NCBI GenBank assembly: GCA_007119795.1
Contig: SKOZ01000102.1
Coordinates: 1-12,468 of the forward strand
Reading direction: 5' to 3'
Length of the DNA: 12,468 nucleotides
Origin: Planctomycetales bacterium
Lineage (GTDB): Bacteria; Planctomycetota; Planctomycetia; Pirellulales; Thermoguttaceae
Position 1 is the stretch's first letter. Each line of letters begins with the position of its first letter. Shown piece after piece: positions 1 to 5,769 of this stretch. A program made the translations under genes and the position numbers. Under the pieces are notes generated by a model that was not told the DNA's origin, searched no databases, and saw only the letters and a list, made by a program, of their open reading frames with translations.

Positions 1-294
1 AAGGAGGTCTTCTTCGACGAGAAGGTCGGCTGCGCCTACTGCCACCCCGCCCCCCTCTATGCCGACTCCCGGCTGCACGACGTGGGGACGCAGACGCCTT
101 ACGACGACTCGCCCGAATACGTCACGCCCACGCTCGTCGAGGTCTGGCGGACGGCCCCCTACCTGCACGACGGCCGCTACCTGACCATCCGCGAGCTCAT
201 GGTCGAAGGCCGGCACGGCGAGACGCACGGCGACCTGGACAGCCTCACCGAGCAGCAGATGGACGACCTCATCGAGTTCGTCCTCTCGCTGTAG
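1..294 (+). CDS. C-terminal part of a c-type cytochrome (di-haem peroxidase/MauG-like), 5' truncated
   Basis: The reading frame is open from the first base to TAG at 292-294, giving 97 residues of a protein whose start lies outside the window. A CxxCH haem-binding motif (CAYCH) is at visible residues 11-15. After it comes the stretch TPTLVEVWRTAPYLHDGRYL, which I recognise from the second haem domain of bacterial cytochrome c peroxidase/MauG-like proteins and from cytochrome domains of secreted planctomycete proteins. Such proteins act in the periplasm, and the haem is attached covalently by the cytochrome c maturation system. A Met in the following LMVE segment could be the distal ligand, but this is a guess. 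The upstream part (a second haem domain, a propeller or another fusion) cannot be seen, so the exact subfamily is open. The gene converges on the haem protein at 462-2891, with a strong terminator between them. Confidence 0.8.
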   Translation, partial: KEVFFDEKVGCAYCHPAPLYADSRLHDVGTQTPYDDSPEYVTPTLVEVWRTAPYLHDGRYLTIRELMVEGRHGETHGDLDSLTEQQMDDLIEFVLSL

Positions 295-335
295 AGCCGC
301 CGCAATCCGGCGGATCCTCCATGGCAAACGCAACC

Positions 336-381
336 GGCGCGATCCGGGGTTCTGCTCCCCGGATCGCGCCGTGTTGTTTTT
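336..381 (+). terminator. Rho-independent terminator after the cytochrome gene
   Basis: A perfect 14-bp GC-rich stem (GGCGCGATCCGGGG at 336-349, pairing with 357-370) encloses a 7-base loop. On the + strand it is followed by the T-rich stretch GTGTTGTTTTT (371-381). It lies 41 bases after the stop of the left-hand cytochrome gene and between two convergent genes. On the - strand the sequence after the stem (GGTTGCGTTTG) is less T-rich, so it may work weakly in the other direction too, ending the gene at 462-2891. Confidence 0.87.
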
Positions 382-461
382 CGGAGTGGTTTCCTGCCCG
401 CGCCGCCTCGCTCCTACGTGCCCGCCGGGGGAAACATCGTCTTTGGGGCCCGACGGCGGCG

Positions 462-2891
462 CTATTGAGGACGATGCCAGAGCGACTCCCAGTAGCGGCG
501 GTCGAGCTCGTAGGGATCGAGGGGACCTTCGCGGGGATAATCGGGGGCGAGGACGCCGTAGCGGACCATCTCGCGGAGATACTCCTCGCGGGGACGGAAG
601 CTGGGCATGTCGAAGCGGCCGATCCGTTCCAGGTGCTCCTTCCCCGCGGCGACCATCGCCAGGAGGACCTCGTAGTCCGGATCGTCGCGGTCGGCGAAGA
701 CCGCCGCCGGCTCACCGGCGGCGTTGCGGCAGAGGGCCCACCCTCCCGCCTCTTCGGCCAGCGGCGCCAGGAGCATGAGCGACTTCTCGGGACGGCTGAG
801 GTTGAAGGCGATGTGCCGGCGGCCGCCGGTTGCCAGGGTGTGGGGAAGGTTCCGCCCCTCCTGGTGACAGTCGTTGCAGCGGCGCTGGAGGACCGAAACG
901 GCAGCTTGCGTGGTGGGCCATTCGTGGTCCGTGTCGACCAGCTCGTTCTCGAAGTGATCGCCGATCGAGCCGCTGCGGAAGGCGGCGTACGTCCCCGCGT
1001 AGTTGGCGCCGCCCTCGATCCAGAGGCGGAGCATCTTGAAGTCGTGTTCGCTCGCCGTGACGCCGTGGTGGGAGCCATCGAGCATGGTGAGGATGCGGCT
1101 TGCCGAGGAGCCGATGCTCCGGGGCGGGTAGTTGCTCTCGGGAAGGTTGCGGCCGTCGGAGAAGAGCCCTCGCACGGTCATCGTCCAGTAGGAGTGAGAG
1201 AACATCGGTCCCCGATCGCCGCTGAGAATGACGCCCCCCTCGTAGGGGCCACCGCGGTCGGTTGCCTGGTAGCCGTGGCAATCGACGCAGAGGCGGTCGA
1301 GGATGGGCTGGATGTCGCGGGGGAAGTCGAAGACCTCCGGGGCGTCGTCGATGGGATCGATGTGGCTGGGCGGACGGCGGAGGGCCAGGAGATCGCCGGG
1401 GGGGATGGTGGTACCGGTCCGCTGCTCGTGGCAGCCGACGCAGCCGCTGACCTCGCCCGGCTGCACGGTGAGGAAGCTCTGCATCCGCTTCACGGCCATG
1501 TCATCCTCGTCCAGGGCCACGAAGAACAGCCCGCGGAGCGCCGGCAGCTCCATGTATGCCGAACCGTCCTCTTCCACCGGGACTTTTCCCATGATCCTTG
1601 CCAGGGAGAAGGAGCCACCCATCGTGATCGGATACATGCCGCCGGTGTAATGCAGCGGCACGGGAAGGGCCTCGAGCACCAGCAGCGACTTGATCTCGCC
1701 CGGCTCGATCCCCTCCATATTGCGCCCATGGTAGATGTCGGCGAGAATCAATTCCCCCGTCTCGCGCGAGAGATCGACCCGCGGGGCGATGACGTTCTCC
1801 CGCTCGCGGCGGATCAGTGGGCGGGGCTCGTGGGCCCACATGCCACCCTCGTGTTCGGCTTGGGAAAGGTGGTGAAGCGTCTCCACGCGGCCCGTACCGT
1901 CGATGAGCACCAGTTCGGGACCTCGCGCGGCAAGGAAGGCCTCTTCGCTGAAGGCCCATACGTCGCGGAAGTGCGGCTCACCGACGATTTGGCGTGCGGA
2001 GCCCATTTCGTCGGGCCCGCCGCGGGGATCGACCACCACCACCGCTCCGGCGTGCTCTTCGCGGCCGTGGCCCGGGGAAAAGATCGCCGCCACCTTGCGG
2101 CTATCGGGGATCGGCTTGGCGTCGATCATCACCGTCCCCGGGTGCTGGTTGCCGAAGTAGACCATCTGCCCCGTGCCGTCGGGATTCATCGTCCAGAGGT
2201 GGTGGTAGTGGACCTGGGAGCGGTCGATATACTCCCACCGCTGGTAAAGGATGCGGCCGTCGGGGAGGACCCAAGGGGTGTTGTCGTGCTCCTTATTGGC
2301 CGAGAGGGGGCGGATGTTCGAGCCGTCGCCGTCGCAGCGGTAGACGATCGCCACCTGGGTGAGCCAGCAGTTGACCCAGCGGTGGCAGCGGCTGGAGACG
2401 AAGGCGAGCCCGCCGTCGGGGAGGTAGGTGGGCTCGATGTCGTCGTAGGGGCCGTCCGTGAGCTGACGGAGGTTGCTCCCGTCGATATCGATCTCGTAGA
2501 GGTGGAAATGGTCCGTGCCGCAGGGGCGGTAGGAGAAGAGGATCTTCTCGGCGTCGTAGTGGACCACGGGATCGCGAACCGAGCCCTCCGGGGCATCGAG
2601 AAGCACGGTCACCTCGCCGGTGTCGAGGTTGAGCCGGCGCAGACTCCCGCCGTCGTAGTAGGGACGGCGGTCGACGCAGTCGGCGAAGTAGCCGAAGTTG
2701 GCGTACCAGTGGCCGTCGGAGCCGACCATGCGGACGGCGAAGACGATCTCTTCCACGTCTCGCATGGAGTTGGCTCGGAAGTGATCGCGAAGCGAGCCCT
2801 CTTCCCCGGCGGCCTCCCCTAAAAAGGCCGCCAACCCCCCGAGCAGCACCATCAAGGACCACCAGCACACCGCGCACACTTTCGCGTTCAT
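462..2891 (-). CDS. Exported triheme protein, hydrazine synthase alpha-subunit-like (PD40/TolB propeller + cytochrome c)
   Basis: This is an 809-residue protein. The ATG at 2891 is chosen because it is preceded by GAGGTT about 6-8 bases upstream and begins a signal peptide (residues 1 to about 29, hydrophobic core SLMVLLGGLAAFLG). An in-frame ATG at 2954 would add 21 residues ahead of the signal. Residues about 85-330 look like TolB/PD40 propeller blades, with repeats such as EIDIDGSNLRQLTDG, DDIEPTYLPDGGLAFVSSR and HDNTPWVLPDGRILY. Residues about 410-480 resemble the hydrazine synthase alpha middle domain (GGSFSLARIMGKVPVEEDGS). Three CxxCH haem sites follow: CVGCH (484-488), CVDCH (535-539) and CNDCH (672-676). 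The C-terminus (RIGRFDMPSFRPREEYLREM) matches my memory of many planctomycete paralogues. No other hydrazine synthase subunit or anammox gene is visible. The protein is therefore probably a periplasmic redox protein of unknown substrate rather than a hydrazine synthase. Confidence 0.88.
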   Translation of the reverse strand: MNAKVCAVCWWSLMVLLGGLAAFLGEAAGEEGSLRDHFRANSMRDVEEIVFAVRMVGSDGHWYANFGYFADCVDRRPYYDGGSLRRLNLDTGEVTVLLDAPEGSVRDPVVHYDAEKILFSYRPCGTDHFHLYEIDIDGSNLRQLTDGPYDDIEPTYLPDGGLAFVSSRCHRWVNCWLTQVAIVYRCDGDGSNIRPLSANKEHDNTPWVLPDGRILYQRWEYIDRSQVHYHHLWTMNPDGTGQMVYFGNQHPGTVMIDAKPIPDSRKVAAIFSPGHGREEHAGAVVVVDPRGGPDEMGSARQIVGEPHFRDVWAFSEEAFLAARGPELVLIDGTGRVETLHHLSQAEHEGGMWAHEPRPLIRRERENVIAPRVDLSRETGELILADIYHGRNMEGIEPGEIKSLLVLEALPVPLHYTGGMYPITMGGSFSLARIMGKVPVEEDGSAYMELPALRGLFFVALDEDDMAVKRMQSFLTVQPGEVSGCVGCHEQRTGTTIPPGDLLALRRPPSHIDPIDDAPEVFDFPRDIQPILDRLCVDCHGYQATDRGGPYEGGVILSGDRGPMFSHSYWTMTVRGLFSDGRNLPESNYPPRSIGSSASRILTMLDGSHHGVTASEHDFKMLRLWIEGGANYAGTYAAFRSGSIGDHFENELVDTDHEWPTTQAAVSVLQRRCNDCHQEGRNLPHTLATGGRRHIAFNLSRPEKSLMLLAPLAEEAGGWALCRNAAGEPAAVFADRDDPDYEVLLAMVAAGKEHLERIGRFDMPSFRPREEYLREMVRYGVLAPDYPREGPLDPYELDRRYWESLWHRPQ

Positions 2892-3645
2892 GTCGTCAAC
2901 CTCGCAGGGGAAGAAGCGAAATCTCCTTCGCGTACAGGGGTCGTTCGGCCGCAAAAGTCACGGCCATGACGCCTGCCAGGAAAGGCCGGTCCCACCGATT
3001 GTCGCAAGCCCTATGCCCGGAGTAAACCCCGCACCGCTCCGTGCTGCTCCAAGAACTGGACCCCGTGATCTCCCGAGTTGAAGGTTGTTCCGGGGGGCGG
3101 GTTTCGTCGGCGGGACTCGCCGGTGTCCGCACCACTCCCGTGCGGGTTTGCATACGTAAGCCGGTAGATCGCGGCTGCGAAGGCGGTTCGCAATGCGACG
3201 AAGCCCTGCCGCCCTGCCAATCGCACGAGGGCGATTACCCTCGTGGCGGAGGCAAGGCAGGGCGGCAGGCAAGAGCACCACCGAGAGGGAGGAGGGGCCG
3301 CCGGCGCGCAACTATGGCGTCTTCAGGGGGCGTCTTCAGGGCCTCCCGCCGTCCCCGCAAGAATGCGACCAGACCGTCCACGTCGTCCGTGCCCACGCGG
3401 ATGGTCTGGCGGTCCGCACGAAACACCGCGCCGGAGAGCCCCAGACGGCATACGTCCAACCGCGCCTGGGCCAGGCGTGGGCGCCCAACCCGTCGAGCGG
3501 CGAAATGCGACCTGCCTCCACTTTTGTTGTCGGCGCCACACCCCTGGAACGTGGTCCGCAGAAGCAGGCAAGCGCCCGGGGAACCAGATATGCCCTTCCG
3601 GCTTTGGGCGCCTCGGTGCCTGCCACCATCAGCGCCCCCCGACAA
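2892..3645. other. Gene-poor region of 754 bases with several hairpins
   Basis: I see no convincing gene here. Short frames exist on both strands but have no recognisable domain and no ribosome binding site. Several hairpins lie close together: CGGCG/CGCCG at 3108-3122, CCGCAC/GTGCGG at 3127-3145, and the nested inverted repeat at 3205-3269. The - strand frame ending at 3235 reads like a folded protein only between about 3468 and 3331 (for example DRQTIRVGTDDVDGLVAFLR). It looks less like protein on either side, so it may be a decayed gene fragment. The part nearest 2891 must contain the promoter of the haem protein gene, but no clear -35/-10 pair is visible. Confidence 0.5.
3205..3269. repeat. 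Nested inverted repeat (possible cruciform or structured RNA)
   Basis: An outer 14-bp perfect inverted repeat (CCTGCCGCCCTGCC at 3205-3218, pairing with 3256-3269) encloses an independent 8-bp perfect hairpin (CACGAGGG at 3224-3231, loop CGATTA, CCCTCGTG at 3238-3245). There is no T-run on either side, so it is not a typical intrinsic terminator. It could be part of a small mobile or repeated element, a structured RNA, or a site of DNA extrusion. The pairing is seen directly; the function is unknown. Confidence 0.6.
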
Positions 3646-3978
3646 TCAGCCCCCGCCACATCCGGGGCAGCCGCCACCGGCCGAGTAGTTCGGGTTCTCA
3701 ATCGTGAAGCCGCGACCGGAGGGACCGTCAGCGAAGTCGATCGCCGTTCCGGAGAGGTGGAGGGCATACTTCTTTCGAGTTACCACCCCCACGCCGTGGT
3801 TCTCGTAGCGGGCGTCTGTCTCGGGGTCGTATTCCGAATCGAATCTCAGGTCATACTGGAGCCCCGAGCAGCCGCCACCAGCCACGCCCATACGCAGAAG
3901 CGTCCCCTCTTCGAGCTTCTGCGACTCCATGATCCGCTTCACTTCCGTAGCCGCCGTCTCGGTCAGAGTCACTGACAT
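3646..3978 (-). CDS. iscA: A-type iron-sulfur carrier, IscA/HesB family, with CPGC variant
   Basis: This is a 110-residue protein, the usual size for IscA/ErpA/SufA proteins, which bind Fe-S clusters or iron and hand them to apoproteins in the cytoplasm. The ATG at 3978 is chosen because MSVTLTETAATEVKRIM is the normal family N-terminus; the in-frame ATG at 4110 would add 44 unrelated residues. The ribosome binding site is poor (AAGA). The family signature is clear: GVAGGGCSGLQY with Cys37, and FTIENPN near the end. The usual C-terminal CGC pair is replaced by CPGC (Cys104, Cys107) in a glycine-rich tail that ends GGG, instead of the more usual CGCGxSF. The spacing from the first Cys is a few residues longer than in E. 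coli IscA. The desulfurase gene lies 148 bases upstream on the same strand, which fits cluster assembly. The symbol reflects family membership; ErpA or SufA could be the true functional counterpart. Confidence 0.88.
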   Translation of the reverse strand: MSVTLTETAATEVKRIMESQKLEEGTLLRMGVAGGGCSGLQYDLRFDSEYDPETDARYENHGVGVVTRKKYALHLSGTAIDFADGPSGRGFTIENPNYSAGGGCPGCGGG

Positions 3979-4034
3979 TTTTTCTTGATCCCAGTCGTTG
4001 GTGTTACTGGTAGCTATTCCCGAATGCCATCGCG

Positions 4035-4069
4035 CGCCGCCCCACAGCCGCGATCGCGCGCGGGCGGCG
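4035..4069 (-). promoter_or_regulatory. GC-rich hairpin in the iscS-iscA spacer
   Basis: CGCCGCCC (4035-4042) pairs perfectly with GGGCGGCG (4062-4069) around a 19-base loop that itself contains the palindrome CGCGATCGCG. It lies in the spacer between iscS and iscA and would fall in the iscA leader. It could slow transcription between the genes or stabilise an mRNA end. There is no T-run after it. Confidence 0.35.
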
Positions 4070-4081
4070 TCCTGATTTGTT

Positions 4082-4110
4082 ATCCTATTCTGCTGCCGCT
4101 TCGCGGCCAA
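4082..4110 (-). promoter_or_regulatory. Possible sigma70-type promoter for iscA
   Basis: Read on the - strand there is TTGGCC (4110-4105) and TAGGAT (4087-4082), separated by exactly 17 bases. Each matches the -35/-10 consensus at four of six positions. It begins 17 bases after the iscS stop codon and about 104 bases before the iscA start. iscA may thus be transcribed on its own as well as from iscS. This is a motif match only, without support from other copies. Confidence 0.33.
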
Positions 4111-4126
4111 GTCCCGCGGTGATCCA

Positions 4127-5320
4127 TTATGCCGAGCTCGCCATACGCCGCAGACGTGCCGCCGCCTCGACGATGAGACAGAGAGTATAGTCTAGCTCTT
4201 CCGAGGTATTGAACCGCCCCAGCCCAAAGCGAACGCTGCTGCGGACCGTGTCGTCTGCCATCCCCAGCGCCCGCAGCACGTGGCTCGGGCCCGGCTGCGC
4301 GGACGTGCAGGCACTTCCGCTGCTCAGCGCCAGATCGGGGACGTTCATCAGCAGCGACTCGCCATCGACGTCGCCGAAGGCGAGGTTGAGGTTTCCCGGG
4401 AGGCGCCAGTCCTCTCGTTCCAGCACCGGTCCGTTGAGCGTTACCCCATCGAGCGCCGAAGTGATACCTGCGAAGAGGCGGTTGCGCAGCCCGCGCAAAC
4501 GCTTCGCCTCTGCGGGCAGTTCCTCGAGGCACAGCTCGACGGCGCGGGCGAAACCGACGATCGCTGCGGCGTTGAGCGTTCCGCTCCGCAGCCCCCGCTC
4601 GTGCCCCCCGCCGTCGATGAGCGGCGCCAACCGCGCTCGCCGGTTACGGTGCCGCACGTAGAGGGCCCCGATCCCTTTGGGGCCGTAAACCTTGTGTGCC
4701 GAGAAGCTGGCCAGGTCCACGCCCAGGGCCCGGAAGTCGACGGCGGTCTTGCCCACCGCCTGCGTGGCGTCGCTGTGCAGCGGTAGGTCGCGCTCGTGGC
4801 AAATCCGGGCAATCTCCCCCACGGGGGCGATGGCGCCGACCTCGTTATTGGCCAGCATCACGGAGACGAGGATCGTGTCTTCGCGAAGGGCGTCGGCGAC
4901 TGCTTGGGGGTCGACGAGGCCCGCGCGAGGATGGCCCTTGGGCGCTACCGGCAGGAGCGTCACCTCGAAACCCGCGGCGGCCAGCCTCTCGAGCGGCTCG
5001 AGCACGGAAGGGTGCTCGGTGACGACGCTCACCAGATGTCTTCCCCTGCGGGAGGGGTGTCCGGCGATTCCTTTGATCGCCAGGTTGTTGCTCTCGGTGG
5101 CGCCGCTGGTGAAAACGATCTCCTTGGCCGCAACCCCCACCGCGGCGGCAATCTTGGCCCGGGCCGTCTCGACGGCGTCGCGGGCGGCGCGACCCACCGC
5201 ATGGGTAACGCTTGCCGGGTTGCCATAAGAATCGGTGAAGAACGGTAGCATCGCCTCCACGACCCGCGGATCGACGCGGGTGGTGGCATGGTTGTCCAGG
5301 TAGATCGGCGTACGGGGCAT
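4127..5320 (-). CDS. iscS: Cysteine desulfurase, group I (IscS/NifS type)
   Basis: This is a 397-residue PLP enzyme that converts cysteine to alanine and passes the sulfur as a persulfide to Fe-S cluster or tRNA thiolation partners in the cytoplasm. The fold-type I signatures are present in order: YLDNHATT near the start, TSGATESNN (71-79), His103 in TEHPS, SDATQAVGK (183-191), the PLP-binding Lys210 in FSAHKVYGPKG, and the catalytic Cys338 in SSGSACTSA followed by PSHVLRALG. The extended loop around this Cys identifies group I (IscS/NifS) rather than SufS. Length is normal (E. coli IscS is about 404). The start at 5320 gives the standard N-terminus, but no Shine-Dalgarno is visible. iscA lies downstream on the same strand. 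No IscU-type scaffold or IscR regulator is in the window, so NifS would be an equally fair name. Confidence 0.94.
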   Translation of the reverse strand: MPRTPIYLDNHATTRVDPRVVEAMLPFFTDSYGNPASVTHAVGRAARDAVETARAKIAAAVGVAAKEIVFTSGATESNNLAIKGIAGHPSRRGRHLVSVVTEHPSVLEPLERLAAAGFEVTLLPVAPKGHPRAGLVDPQAVADALREDTILVSVMLANNEVGAIAPVGEIARICHERDLPLHSDATQAVGKTAVDFRALGVDLASFSAHKVYGPKGIGALYVRHRNRRARLAPLIDGGGHERGLRSGTLNAAAIVGFARAVELCLEELPAEAKRLRGLRNRLFAGITSALDGVTLNGPVLEREDWRLPGNLNLAFGDVDGESLLMNVPDLALSSGSACTSAQPGPSHVLRALGMADDTVRSSVRFGLGRFNTSEELDYTLCLIVEAAARLRRMASSA

Positions 5321-5769
5321 CGACAGGACAGAGGTTCGTGGGCGTCGACTGTTCCGGGTGCGTCGTACGTGGGAGGACCGTGGCTGCCCACCAGGCAGTC
5401 AGCCGGCCGGCGTGCCGGCGGTGAGGGCGGCGAAGGCGCTTCCCATACAGTAACATTATTGGCCCGCACCCGGCAGCCGCCCACCCGTTCACGGGGGACT
5501 GTCCCAATTTTCGCGGCCATCGAAGGGATTCCTCCTGGATAACGCTATTCGGCCGCGAAAATGGGACTGTCGCCTTCGGCCGGCCGAGATAGGTCGAGGG
5601 GGCCGCACCCGGCATTCCCGCCCGCCTGCGGAGGTGTTCCGGGGCTCGGCAAAAACGAATGGTGGCCGCCAGGATTTCAAGCGGCTGCCCAAAGGGGTAG
5701 ACTTGACTGCTCGCCGCCCCTCGCCTGGCGTTGCTGGGGGGCGCTGCCATCTCGCCTCCAGCTCCGTCC
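5321..5769. other. Divergent intergenic region between iscS and priA
   Basis: This 449-base stretch must hold the promoters of the leftward iscS and the rightward priA. It contains no convincing gene. A REPIN-like inverted pair occupies 5488-5574. At 5698-5703 there is TAGACT, within GGTAGACTT, which could be a -10 box for priA 67 bases before its start. Seventeen bases upstream of it is only a poor -35 match (TTTCAA). The same GGTAGACTT recurs upstream of the second secreted paralogue. Confidence 0.5.
5488..5574. repeat. REPIN-like pair of inverted REP sequences
   Basis: The left copy (5488-5518) carries GGGGGACTGTCCC, then AATTTTCGCGGCC. The right copy (5551-5574) is its inverse, GGCCGCGAAAA then TGGGACTGTC. 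The TTTTCGCGGCC core matches perfectly (11 bp), and the match extends outward through CCCA with one extra A on the left. The 32-base spacer would form the loop of a long hairpin. Each copy also contains the short palindrome GGGAC-T-GTCCC. Such elements are known to be spread by RAYT (Y1) transposases in other bacteria, but none is in this window. A second copy of the left unit occurs at 12088-12118. Confidence 0.75.

Noticed and set aside
321..2822. Long open frame of 833 codons on the + strand opposite the haem protein
   Set aside because: It is a shadow of a GC-rich gene. The - strand frame has a signal peptide, propeller repeats and three CxxCH sites; the + strand frame has low-complexity Val/Ala/Gly/Asp sequence and runs across a terminator.
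2941..2960. TTCGGCCGCAAAA near the haem protein promoter as a third REP copy
   Set aside because: It shares only the GGCCGC-AAAA core, lacks the GGGACTGTCCC part, and the match is short enough to be chance.
2896..3311. Small - strand frames of 71-117 codons upstream of the haem protein
   Set aside because: No domain, no ribosome binding site, and they overlap hairpins and the presumed promoter region.
3193..3975. 260-codon + strand frame spanning the gene-poor region and opposite iscA
   Set aside because: Its 3' part is antisense to iscA, the sequence has no domain, and there is no ribosome binding site.
5029..5520. - strand frame starting MAAKIGTVPRERV
   Set aside because: Its start is simply the translated REP unit, and the rest overlaps iscS out of frame.
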